From Cyclobacteriaceae bacterium YHN15 (GTDB lineage: Bacteria > Bacteroidota > Bacteroidia > Cytophagales > Cyclobacteriaceae): 64,000 bases of DNA. Numbering within the stretch: position 1 is the stretch's first letter; every line of letters starts with the position of its first letter. Both the position numbers and the translations under genes were made by a program. This document shows positions 9,180-19,100 of this stretch, in pieces. The notes beneath the pieces are model-generated. The model had not been told where the DNA came from. It saw only the letters and a list, made by a program, of their open reading frames with translations, and ran no database searches. The stretch is taken from positions 186,001 through 250,000 of the forward strand of contig RKQB01000004.1 of NCBI GenBank assembly GCA_003797895.1, given 5' to 3'.

Positions 9180-9545
9180 ATGATTTCAAAGATGCCAAAT
9201 AATTTTAGTTTAGGGTTAAGATATATAGCTTTTGCTTTGGCATTGTTTTTTGTTGTATTGGCTATTTTCGATGGGTTTGAGGAAGTTGAAGAAATCGAGT
9301 ACTGCGGGGAGTTTATAGCTGAAGTAGAATATGACTACCTGGATTTTCCAACTTCTATTTCCAGACCTTCTGGAGGTAAATCCACAAGCCTTGCAAAGTT
9401 TCAATATGTTAGGGATTTTGATCGTATAATAAAAATTTTCATTGCCAAATATGCTTTGTTGACAAAACCACCACAGGAAATTTTTCATCTGTCATCAGCA
9501 AAGGATATTATTTTTAGGTTCACCATTTTGAGTAATGCTCCCTGA
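9180..9545 (+). CDS. Small membrane-anchored hypothetical protein
   Basis: Not recognised. The 121-aa product has one hydrophobic helix near the N-terminus (YIAFALALFFVVLAIF, residues 15-30) followed directly by an acidic stretch rich in Glu and Asp, then a mixed soluble tail. A type II anchor or an uncleaved signal is likely, placing the acidic segment outside the membrane. The start may be the ATG at 9180 or at 9192. It stands alone between the divergent AT-rich region and the efflux operon, 110 bp ahead of the latter. Codon use looks normal, but with no recognised domain its status as a gene is only moderately supported. Confidence 0.5.
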   Translation: MISKMPNNFSLGLRYIAFALALFFVVLAIFDGFEEVEEIEYCGEFIAEVEYDYLDFPTSISRPSGGKSTSLAKFQYVRDFDRIIKIFIAKYALLTKPPQEIFHLSSAKDIIFRFTILSNAP

Positions 9546-9613
9546 TCGGAGGGAAAAATTTTTCTATTGCTTAAATCATTAAGCCAATTCTACTATTTAT
9601 TTCAATTATTAAC

Positions 9614-9630
9614 TTAACCCTACGGGTTAA
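9614..9630. promoter_or_regulatory. Perfect palindrome upstream of the efflux operon (candidate operator)
   Basis: TTAACCC-TAC-GGGTTAA is a perfect 7-bp inverted repeat with a 3-base centre, 25 bp ahead of the start codon at 9655. A -7-like AGAGTTTG lies just 3' of it. The position suits a repressor site for the RND operon. It lacks a T-tract directly after the stem, so it is not a good terminator. Function is inferred from position and symmetry only. Confidence 0.45.
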
Positions 9631-9654
9631 TAAGAGTTTGATTATTTATATCCT

Positions 9655-10845
9655 ATGAAATCAAATAAAACAGGCAGATCCCTATGGATTATGTCTAAAC
9701 TTATGAATTTGAATTTATGCCTGATCACATGTATGGTCCTGGTTTTTAGTCTATTTTCCTGCAATTCGAATAAATCTAAGGATCAAGAGATTGTTATTCT
9801 GGAAAATATTCCTGTATTGGAATTGACACCAAAAACGATAGAATTTCCAAAAACTTACGTCTGTGAAATTCAGGCCGTCCAATTTGTAGAAATCCGTGCA
9901 AAAGTAGAGGGGTATGTTGACCGTATCTATGTGGATGAAGGGCAGTTTGTTAAAAAAGGGCAAAATCTTCTTCAGCTGTCTTCGCTTGAATTCAATGAAA
10001 TGGTTAATTCCGCAAATGCCAAATTGGCACAAGCGCAGGCGGAAGCGCAGGCAGCAACTGTAGAAATGCAACGTTTAAAGATTTTAGTTGAAAAAGACAT
10101 CATTTCTCCTTCTGAACTTGAATTGGCAAAATCCAAAAAATCAGTGGCCGAATCAGGGATTGCTGAGGCAGAGGCAATGTTGAAAAATGCCAAAACCGGC
10201 TTATCCTATACGACCATAAAAGCTCCATTTGATGGCATAGTGGACAGATTTCCGAAGAAGACAGGGGCACTTGTGACAGCAGGTGATCTGTTGACCAATA
10301 TCACGGACATCAAAGAAGTTTTTGCCTATTTCAGGGTAACTGAAAATGAATACCTGAGATACATGAGGGCAAAAATAGAAGGTGAGTCTCTAGCATCCAA
10401 TCCGGATGTTACTTTGATTCTTTCAGATGGGGAAATATATGAATATACAGGTAAACTGGAAACCATGGAGGCCGATTTTGAACGTGGGACAGGTTCAATT
10501 GCTTTTCGGGTTAGGTTTCCCAATCCGGATCAATTGATCAAGCATGGGGCCAGTGGAAAGATACAATTGAGTAATCAGCTAGAGAATGTTTTTTTAGTTC
10601 CCCAGAAATCCACTTTTGAAATCCAGGATTATAGCTACGTCTACATACTGGACAAAGACAATCAGGTTAAAGTAAGGAGCTTTAAACCTGTTCAAAGGTA
10701 TGGGGTATATTACATAGCAGAAGGATTCGAGAATGGCGACAGGATAATTTATGAAGGCATTCAGCAGGTAAAGGACGGGGTTTTTGTGAATCCTGCTATG
10801 GTCTCCGATAAGGACGCTTACGATACTTTATCTACTTTCTTTTAA
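9655..10845 (+). CDS. RND efflux periplasmic adaptor (membrane fusion protein), lipoprotein
   Basis: AcrA/MexA-type adaptor of 396 aa that links the inner-membrane pump to the outer-membrane channel. An N-terminal lipoprotein signal ends in the lipobox SLFSC. It is followed by a beta-barrel/lipoyl half-motif (FVEIRAKVEGYVDRIYVDEGQFVKKGQ), an Ala/Glu-rich coiled-coil hairpin (AKLAQAQAEAQAATVEMQRL through EAEAMLKNA), the second lipoyl half (YTTIKAPFDGIVDRF) and a C-terminal membrane-proximal barrel. It is the first gene of a three-gene operon, 26 bp before the pump. Two Mets (residues 1 and 13) could start it; both keep the signal peptide. Confidence 0.94.
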   Translation: MKSNKTGRSLWIMSKLMNLNLCLITCMVLVFSLFSCNSNKSKDQEIVILENIPVLELTPKTIEFPKTYVCEIQAVQFVEIRAKVEGYVDRIYVDEGQFVKKGQNLLQLSSLEFNEMVNSANAKLAQAQAEAQAATVEMQRLKILVEKDIISPSELELAKSKKSVAESGIAEAEAMLKNAKTGLSYTTIKAPFDGIVDRFPKKTGALVTAGDLLTNITDIKEVFAYFRVTENEYLRYMRAKIEGESLASNPDVTLILSDGEIYEYTGKLETMEADFERGTGSIAFRVRFPNPDQLIKHGASGKIQLSNQLENVFLVPQKSTFEIQDYSYVYILDKDNQVKVRSFKPVQRYGVYYIAEGFENGDRIIYEGIQQVKDGVFVNPAMVSDKDAYDTLSTFF

Positions 10846-10871
10846 ATATTTCATTCCTAAAGACGATTAAT

Positions 10872-13800
10872 ATGTTCGAAATATTTATCAAACGGCCGAT
10901 ATTATCTACCGTAATCTCTGTATTTATTACGCTTTTGGGTTTGTTGGCCATGTTTACTATACCAATTACTCAATTTCCGGATATTGTTCCTCCTTCTGTA
11001 ATGGTGACTGCCAAGTATACCGGTGCCAATGCAGAAGTGTTGGCCAAAGCGGTAGCTACTCCGCTTGAAAGAGCTATCAATGGTGTGCCGGGGATGACCT
11101 ATATGACCTCTGTAAACACTAACGATGGCATTACTCTTATCAATATAGTTTTTCAGGTAGGTACTGATCCCGATCAGGCAGCGGTGAATGTACAGAATAG
11201 GGTGGCAACAGTTTTGGATGAACTACCTGAAGAAGTAATCAGGGCCGGAGTTTCTACAGAAAAAGAAGTAAACAGTATGTTGCTTTACCTGAATCTGATT
11301 ACTACGGACAGTCTTCAGGATGAGAAATTTGTGTACAATTTTGCAGACATCAATATCCTCCCCGAACTGAAGCGGATTGATGGGGTAGGCTTTGCGCAGA
11401 TCATGGGTTTTAAGGATTATGCCATGAGGATATGGTTGAAGCCAGATCGTTTGGTTTCTTACAACCTATCACCTCAGGATGTGACTGAGGCAATCCGTTC
11501 CCAGAATGTGGAAGCAGCTCCCGGAAAATCAGGAATAGCTTCCGATAGGGACCCTCAGGCTTTGCAATATGTATTGAAATATACCGGTAAGTTTAGCCAA
11601 GAAGAAGATTATGAAAATATAACTCTCAAATCACTTCCCGACGGTTCTTTGCTTAAATTAAAGGATGTGGCAGATGTTCAGTTCGATGCACTGGAATACA
11701 GCATGGTGTCTATGACAGATGGCAGACCTTCGGCCTCTATCATGATCAAACAGAGACCCGGATCAAATGCCAGAGATGTTATTCAAAACATTAAGGATAA
11801 AATGGCTGAACTGGAAGATTCGTCTTTTCCTCCAGGAATGACCTATAACGTATCCTATGATGTGTCCAGGTTTTTGGATGCCTCCATTTTTGAAGTGGTA
11901 AAAACTCTCATTGAAGCATTCTTATTGGTTTCATTGGTAGTTTTCATTTTCCTTCAGGATTTTAGGTCGACTTTAATTCCGGCAATAGCGGTTCCTGTGT
12001 CCTTGATTGGAACATTTTTCTTCATGCAGTTATTTGGTTTCTCAATCAACCTATTGACCTTGTTTGCATTGGTTTTGGCCATTGGGATTGTCGTGGATAA
12101 TGCAATTGTGGTTGTGGAAGCTGTCCATGTTAAAATGCATACCTTGAAAATGAATGCTATGGATGCCACCTTGGCCGCAATGAAAGAAATAGGAGGGGCA
12201 ATTGTGGCCATAACCATGGTGATGTCAGCAGTATTTGTTCCAGTGAGTTTTCTTTCCGGTCCTGTGGGGATCTTTTACAGACAATTTTCTCTGACTTTAG
12301 CGATAGCGATTGTGATTTCAGGAATCAATGCCCTGACACTCTCACCTGCCTTATGTGCCCTTTTATTGAAACCTGCAGACGTAGAACATGATCCATCAAA
12401 AGGTTTCATGCAGAAATTCTTCTTTCATTTCAATGAAAAGTATGAAGCCCTTTCATCTAAATATGCCTTTGTTTTAAATAATATAGCAGGAAGAAGAGCG
12501 ATCACTTTTGGATCATTGATTTTGTTTTTCGTTTTGACTTATGGGGCTATTTCAGTGGTGCCTTCGGGTTTTATTCCGAATGAAGATCAAGGAATGATTT
12601 ATGTAAATGTCACCACTCCTCCTGGGGCAACCGTAGAAAGGACAAGAGAAGTAATGGATGCGGTGCAGTCCAGTCTTTTACCTTTGGAAGAAGTGGAGAC
12701 CATTTCAACCCTTGCCGGCTATTCCCTTATGACAGAAACAGCAGGGGCATCCTATGGTATGGGGATGATCAACTTGGTGGATTGGGGAAGTAGAAATAAA
12801 AATGTCAACGAATTAATTCTGGATTATCAGGAAAGAACGTCCCATATCAAAGGGGCCGAGATTCAATTTTTCTCACCTCCTCCTGTACCTGGATTTGGTA
12901 ATGCATCAGGGTTTGAACTCAGGCTTCAGAACAAAACAGGGGGAACACTTGACGAAATGGCTGAGGTAACCCAGGGTTTAGTGAATGATTTGAACAATAG
13001 AAATGAATTAAAAGAAGTGGTGACCAACTTCGAGCCCAATTTCCCGCAATACATTTTGAACGTTGACCATGATAGGGCAGCCAAATTGGGAGTCAATGTG
13101 AATGAGTCCATGGAGACATTACAAAGTTATGTGGGAAGTTTTTATTCTTCCAATTTTATCAGATTTGGACAAATGTACAAAGTAATGATTCAGGCGTCAC
13201 CGGAATATAGGACTTCGCCGGAATCTATTTTGGCCATGTATGCTAAAAACAGTGGGGGTCAAATGGTCCCTTACTCAAATTTTATAACGCTTGAGAGGGT
13301 ATATGGGCCTGAACAACTGACCCGATACAATATGTTTACCTCTGCTTTGATCACAGGAGATGCCGCAGAAGGATTTTCAAGTGGGGATGCCATAAAGGCG
13401 GTGGAGGAAGTGTCCTCTGAACTACCCAGGGGCTTTGAAATCGAATGGTCCGGAATTACAAGGGAGCAAATAGCTTCAGGCAATCAGGCGGTATATATCT
13501 TCCTACTCTGTCTGGTATTTGTTTATTTATTGTTGGCAGCTCAATATGAGAGTTATTTCCTGCCACTTCCAGTTATTCTTTCCTTACCAGCCGGAATTTT
13601 CGGATCATTTCTTTTCCTCAAGTTAACAGGCCTGGAAAATAACATCTATGCCCAAGTCTCCTTGGTGATGTTGATAGGCCTTTTGGGTAAGAATGCCATT
13701 TTGATTATTGAGATTGCCATTCAAAACCGACAAAAAGGTTTGTCCATTCTACAGAGTGCCATAAATGGAGGAGTAGAAAGATTAAGGCCTATTTTGATGA

Positions 13801-14015
13801 CTTCCTTTGCGTTTATTTCAGGTTTGATTCCTTTGACCATAGCCTCAGGTGCAGGTGCAATAGGAAATAGAACCATTGGTACTGCAGCGGCCGGAGGTAT
13901 GTTGATAGGAACAATTGTAGGGGTCTTTCTAATTCCAGGGCTATATGTTGTTTTTGAGACCTTGGCTACCAAACTCAAGAAAAAAGAAATAGAAAAACCA
14001 ACTGTTACCGCATAA
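10872..14015 (+). CDS. RND multidrug efflux permease, HAE1 family (AcrB-like)
   Basis: Inner-membrane proton-driven pump of 1047 aa, full family length. The first helix begins MFEIFIKRPILSTVISVFITLLGLLAM and includes the usual PITQFPDI; porter and docking regions alternate with two sets of membrane helices. The proton-relay site in TM4 reads VDNAIVVVEAV, Asp409 followed by Asn410 where E. coli AcrB has Asp-Asp; the TM10 Lys is kept (GKNAILIIEIA). The substrate range cannot be read from sequence. The gene sits 26 bp after the adaptor and 5 bp before the outer-membrane factor. Confidence 0.95.
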   Translation: MFEIFIKRPILSTVISVFITLLGLLAMFTIPITQFPDIVPPSVMVTAKYTGANAEVLAKAVATPLERAINGVPGMTYMTSVNTNDGITLINIVFQVGTDPDQAAVNVQNRVATVLDELPEEVIRAGVSTEKEVNSMLLYLNLITTDSLQDEKFVYNFADINILPELKRIDGVGFAQIMGFKDYAMRIWLKPDRLVSYNLSPQDVTEAIRSQNVEAAPGKSGIASDRDPQALQYVLKYTGKFSQEEDYENITLKSLPDGSLLKLKDVADVQFDALEYSMVSMTDGRPSASIMIKQRPGSNARDVIQNIKDKMAELEDSSFPPGMTYNVSYDVSRFLDASIFEVVKTLIEAFLLVSLVVFIFLQDFRSTLIPAIAVPVSLIGTFFFMQLFGFSINLLTLFALVLAIGIVVDNAIVVVEAVHVKMHTLKMNAMDATLAAMKEIGGAIVAITMVMSAVFVPVSFLSGPVGIFYRQFSLTLAIAIVISGINALTLSPALCALLLKPADVEHDPSKGFMQKFFFHFNEKYEALSSKYAFVLNNIAGRRAITFGSLILFFVLTYGAISVVPSGFIPNEDQGMIYVNVTTPPGATVERTREVMDAVQSSLLPLEEVETISTLAGYSLMTETAGASYGMGMINLVDWGSRNKNVNELILDYQERTSHIKGAEIQFFSPPPVPGFGNASGFELRLQNKTGGTLDEMAEVTQGLVNDLNNRNELKEVVTNFEPNFPQYILNVDHDRAAKLGVNVNESMETLQSYVGSFYSSNFIRFGQMYKVMIQASPEYRTSPESILAMYAKNSGGQMVPYSNFITLERVYGPEQLTRYNMFTSALITGDAAEGFSSGDAIKAVEEVSSELPRGFEIEWSGITREQIASGNQAVYIFLLCLVFVYLLLAAQYESYFLPLPVILSLPAGIFGSFLFLKLTGLENNIYAQVSLVMLIGLLGKNAILIIEIAIQNRQKGLSILQSAINGGVERLRPILMTSFAFISGLIPLTIASGAGAIGNRTIGTAAAGGMLIGTIVGVFLIPGLYVVFETLATKLKKKEIEKPTVTA

Positions 14016-14020
14016 TTTTC

Positions 14021-15475
14021 ATGGAAAAGATTTTCACCAAGAAAGCAATAATTAACCTTGCTTTTGCTGTTCTCATCCTTCAGGGATGCAAGACCTCCAA
14101 AATTTCCCGATCTCCGGAAAACCTTCAAATACCAGAAAGTTTTGAATCTACTCAGGAAGAAGCTGAAAATTCAGTTGCCCTTCTTCATTGGGAGGAGTTT
14201 TTCGAAGATGATATCCTAAAGAATCTTATATGTATCGCCTTGGAGAATAACCAGGATAATCTAAAGACCCTTGAAAGAATCAAAATAGCCAGAGCAAATT
14301 ATAGGATAGCCAAAGCGGGATGGTTACCTGAGATTAGTGGTATAGCTGGTGCATCTGAAAGAAGATTCAGTGAATTTACCATGGACGGGGTCGGAAATGC
14401 AGATGCAAACCTTTCCCCTAACGTTCCGGAAGATAAAAGAATCCCTGATCCTTATCTTGACTTTATCGTGGGTGCAGGGTTCAATTGGGAGTTGGATGTA
14501 TGGGGAAAATACAAAAACCTTAGGAAAGCTGCATCTGCCAGGTACCTTGCATCAGAAGAAATGGCCAACCATGTCAAAACCTGGCTGATTTCTGAAATTG
14601 CAGTAGGATATTATCGATTGATAGGGCTTGATGAAGAAATCCGGATTTTGGAAGAATATATTGGCCTGCAGGAATCCGCATTTGATTTATCAAAGGACTT
14701 AAAAACCTCCGGAAAGGAGAATCAACTTGCTGTGGATCAATTTGAGGCTTTATTGCTTAATTCCAAATCCCTATTTGTTGAAAAGCAAATGGAATTGAGG
14801 TCAACAGAACTTTACCTCACAAGTTTGTTGGGTATTTATCAATTGGATCATAAACGTACCTCTCTTGAAGATGCATTGGAAATTCCAGAATTAATAAGAG
14901 TGGGTTTACCTTCCGAACTATTAGTTTACAGACCTGACATCCGAATAGCAGAAAGGGAATTATTGGCTTCGCATGCAGATGTTAAAGCTGCAAGAGCAGC
15001 ATTTTTCCCAAGTTTCAACCTATTTGGTATGGCCGGATTCAATGCCTTTGATTTCGGAAAATTGTTTTTTAATCCCGCCTCTGCGGTTTACCAATTTGGA
15101 GCAGGGCTCGCAGCCCCTGTATTCAACAGGAATCAAATAAAGATGGGTTTTGAAACTGCAAATGCTGCCCAACAAATTGCTTGGTATGATTATGAGCAGA
15201 CGGTATTGAAAAGTTATTTGGAGGTTTTGGATTTAGTAAACCAATTTGAAGCATATCAAATGCAGGTTCAGCTAAAAACAAATGAAGTATCCGTACAAAA
15301 AAGATCAGTTGATAATTCCAATACGATGTTTTTGGTAGGTTATGCCAATTACCTTGAAGTTATCAATGCCCAAAGCAGGGCACTTTTAGCCGAAATTGAG
15401 TTGGTAGAACTTAAAACCCAAAAATTACAAACCAATGTCAAATTATATAAGGCATTGGGAGGAGGATGGATTTAA
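14021..15475 (+). CDS. TolC-family outer-membrane efflux lipoprotein (OprM/NodT-like)
   Basis: Outer-membrane channel of the tripartite pump, 484 aa. The lipoprotein signal has the lipobox VLILQGC (Cys23). Two outer-membrane-efflux repeats follow, each with long helices and a short strand region; the conserved LPSELLVYRPDIRIAERELL start of the second repeat and the AARAAFFPSFNLFG strand are typical of NodT/OprM proteins. It begins 5 bp after the pump gene and ends in a strong terminator, so the operon is adaptor-pump-channel with nothing else in it. No regulator gene is linked. Confidence 0.94.
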   Translation: MEKIFTKKAIINLAFAVLILQGCKTSKISRSPENLQIPESFESTQEEAENSVALLHWEEFFEDDILKNLICIALENNQDNLKTLERIKIARANYRIAKAGWLPEISGIAGASERRFSEFTMDGVGNADANLSPNVPEDKRIPDPYLDFIVGAGFNWELDVWGKYKNLRKAASARYLASEEMANHVKTWLISEIAVGYYRLIGLDEEIRILEEYIGLQESAFDLSKDLKTSGKENQLAVDQFEALLLNSKSLFVEKQMELRSTELYLTSLLGIYQLDHKRTSLEDALEIPELIRVGLPSELLVYRPDIRIAERELLASHADVKAARAAFFPSFNLFGMAGFNAFDFGKLFFNPASAVYQFGAGLAAPVFNRNQIKMGFETANAAQQIAWYDYEQTVLKSYLEVLDLVNQFEAYQMQVQLKTNEVSVQKRSVDNSNTMFLVGYANYLEVINAQSRALLAEIELVELKTQKLQTNVKLYKALGGGWI

Positions 15476-15514
15476 TGGTAAAAACCTTCAAAAGACAGTA
15501 ATAACACAAAAGAT

Positions 15515-15550
15515 AAAAGCCCCCGTAATATACAGGGGCTTTTATTTTAT
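15515..15550 (+). terminator. Rho-independent terminator of the RND operon
   Basis: A 9-bp perfect stem, AAAAGCCCC (15515-15523) with GGGGCTTTT (15535-15543), has an 11-base loop and is followed by TATTTTAT. The flanking A-run gives it some activity in the other direction too, but no gene converges on it. Confidence 0.88.
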
Positions 15551-16131
15551 GGGATAACCCTTATTTGAACTTAAACACTTATTAGAGAAACTCTAAAAGA
15601 TTTACAAGTTTAAATATTAAACTTGATGAATAAAATACCCAACATTAGGTATTTTTCATTTTTGTTAATTAAATATTTCAATTAAATACTAAAAATATTA
15701 AATAATCGTCAAATTCAATTACTAAAGTTTTGGTTACTATTTGAATAAGTTAATAGTTATCACGAGAGTTTCATATTTGAAAAATCAGTGCTTAAATTCA
15801 AAATTGAAGCTTGAAATGTAGGTTTCATTTGCGCTTTATTCTATGAAATTTTTGTTAAAGCGAATTTGTTTTCCATCTAAGGTGATCTTGTGCTTTGATG
15901 TTCTGATTATGCTACTCAAGTCCGTTTTTGGGACCAGAGGACCCTTTTGGGTGGTAGCGAACTGTCAATAAAATTTGTTGTGTAGTAGAAATTATTTTGG
16001 ATTTTAGTGACATCTTAAAATTTGTTTTGTATTATGGAATTACAACTAAATATGGTTAGATTGTATAGTTGCTTAACACCTTTTATGGTAGACCATTAAA
16101 TTGTAGATTAGCTTTAATTTTATAGGACCGT
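15551..16131. other. Long intergenic region with two AT-rich dyads
   Basis: About 580 bp without a gene, ahead of the large hybrid kinase. It contains a perfect 9-bp inverted repeat, CAAGTTTAA (15605-15613) with TTAAACTTG (15617-15625). Seven bases later comes an 8-bp one, AAAATACC (15632-15639) with GGTATTTT (15648-15655), whose 3' side runs into T residues. They could be regulatory dyads or weak terminators. The rest, to 16131, shows no further structure I can support and must contain the kinase promoter. Confidence 0.45.
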
Positions 16132-19100
16132 ATGGCATATTTTGAAAAATTGGATATTTCCATTTTCAGCTTTTTTGATGAAGTTTCAGATCCAATGATG
16201 GTTTTTAGTGAAGATCAAATTGTCTTTATCAACAAATATTGGAGAGAGAATTTCGAGCATAATTTCAATCATTGGCAGGAATTTGTTAATAGTGGTATCA
16301 GTCAAAATGAATTATATAGATTTTTTCTGGCAGGGGATATACCGCAGTCAAATTTCCTTAGGACAATTAAAGACAAGCAGGGAATTTTTCAAAAATATCA
16401 ATGGATATTTATTAATCTGACTTCCAATAAAGACCAAAGGTATTGTCTAGTCAAGGGAAGGCATCACATTACTTTGAGTGATCTGATGGACTCTTCTTCA
16501 ACTGAAAGTCATACAAACGATTACTTAAAGGAATTGGGCTTTGTCAAAACTGTTTTACGAAACAGCCATGACCTCTTGGCCATAGTGGATGTAAAGGGAG
16601 TTTTTAAGTTTGTAAGTTCAGCAGTAATTGATAAGCTTGGAATAGAACCCAATGCTATCATAGGGAAATCCCTACAAAGTTTAATGGGAGATGGTTTGGT
16701 AGAAATCATTGAAGGAAATTACCAAAGGATTTGGGAATCCACGGAGGAAGAGAGGATAGATTTTTGGGTCAGAAAACCAGATGGCAAACGTGTTTTTCTT
16801 GAAAGTTATGTCAAAAATTTACTAAATGATCCGGCTGTCGAAGGGTTTTTGTTCAGTGCAAGAGATGTCACGGAATATTACAAGGCTAAGAAATCTCTTC
16901 AAAAAAGATATGAGCTTGAGATATTGATCAACAAAATTTCCGCAAAATTTGTCAATGCGGATTTTCAAAAACTAGATCAGGTTTTCATCGAATCCCTTCT
17001 AATGTTGGGTGAGTTTGAAAAAGCTGACAGGGCATATATTTTTCTAGTTCAGGACGACCTTGGATTACTGGAATATGCTTACGAATGGACCAATCAAGGG
17101 ATTGATCCTCAAATAGATTTTATGAAGTATATTCCGATTGAAGAGGACGCGTATACGATCCGCTCTTTGAGAAAAGGGAAAATCCTAATTATCCCTGATG
17201 TCGAGGAACTGGATAACGTAATGGCAATAGAAAAAGAAGTTTACAAACAACAGGGGATAAAGTCAGTCATATTAATACCTATTTTCTCGGAGAATAAACT
17301 TATTGGTTTTTTTGGCTTGGATGCGGTTAAGGAAAAAAGAGATTGGCACGAGAAGGACGAATATGTTTTAAGGCAACTGGGAGATATTTATGCAGGAAGT
17401 TTTATCAACAGGGCCATAAAGAAAAGTTTAGACCGAAACGAAAAACTGCTGGAATCTACAGAAATACTGGCAAAATCCGGGTCATGGAGATTCAGTTTTG
17501 GCAGGAACAAACTCTTTTTTTCCAAAGGCTTGAATAAAATTTTTGATCTTGAAGAGAATATTACCTCGATAAATATAATTGATCTCATCAGAAGGATTGA
17601 ATATAGGGAAAGAAAAATCCTAATAAAAAACATTAGGAAGGCTTTATCAGAGCAATCAGGTTCTTCCGGTGAATTCATCATTAAATCCAACGAAGGAAGA
17701 GAAAAATACATCAATTACAATATTGAGGTAAAATCAATTAACAAAAGCGGCAAGCCGGAAATTTATGGGTATTGTACCGATATTACTCATAAAAGGGGCG
17801 CAGAAAACTATTTGAAACTTCAATCTCAAATTCTTGCTCAGGTAGATGATCCAATATTTGTAACAGATAATCATTGGGATATATTGTATATGAATAAAGC
17901 TGCCTTGGGTGAATGCAATATTATTCATGAGAAGAGTTTTCAGGGTTCTGTTTTTGACCTTTTTGATTTTCTCTCTGATGAATTGCCAGCCATCAAAACA
18001 GCTATTTCAGAATTAATTGGCTCAAAAGTTTTTAAAAAAGAATTAAACCTAAGGCCGGTCGGGGGACATGTTCAGCCCTATGATTTATCTGTTCAGGCCT
18101 TCTCAAATGATGATGGTGACAAATTGGGATATTCTTTTGTAATCAGAAACCTTTCTATACTTCAAAAGCAGGAAGCTTTGGCAAAACGTGCAAAGATGGT
18201 GGTGGAAAGCAGTCCAGCCGTTCTTTTCACGGTAGATCCGAACGAAGATTTTAGAATTCTTTATATCACAGAAAACATAAAGCAATTTGGATACAAAGCT
18301 GATGAACTCATCTCAAGAGGTACAAGTATTTTAAGTTTGATTCACCCTGATGATGTCGACGAATTAAAGACTTATCATTTAAAAGAGTCTGACTTAAGGG
18401 GTATTCCTGCCTATTCGGGTGAATACCGCTTAAGAAAAAAAAGTGGTGAATACCGATGGGTTGAGGACAAATCAAGGGAAATTTTAGACCAAGAAGGGAA
18501 AGTGGTTTTACATGAAGGCCTACTTCAGGATATTACAGAAAGAAAAAAATCAAGAGAGGAAATTATCCGTAGTCAGGATAGGTATAGGGTTTTAGCTTCC
18601 AATATCCCGCTTACCAGCGTTTTTCTGATTGATAAAGATTTAAGGTATATAGTTGCTCAGGGGAGTACCATGCGTAATTGGGGCATGAAACCCTCTGATT
18701 TTGAGGGAAGAACCTTGTCTGAAGTACACAAAAATAATTTGAGTGAAATTGAGCCAGCTGTTAAAATGGCTTTATTGGAAAAAAAGGACGTTAAAAAAAT
18801 TCTGATTTTTAGAAAAAAGGTTTATGAAATGGTTATCAAGCCCATTTTGCATGATGAAGAGGTGGAATACGCTTTGGGAATATTGAGAGATATCAATGAA
18901 GAGTATGAGGCAAAGGAAAACCTGAGAAAAAGCGAAGAAAAATACAGGAGGTTGGTTGAGGAATCCACAGAAATTATTTTTTCCATGGACCCTGATTTGA
19001 CATTGACATATGTATCTCCCAATGTCAAGCAATTTTTGGGATATGAACCAGTTGAGGTTTTACAAAGGAAGTTGACTGAATTTTTGCATGAAAGTGACCT

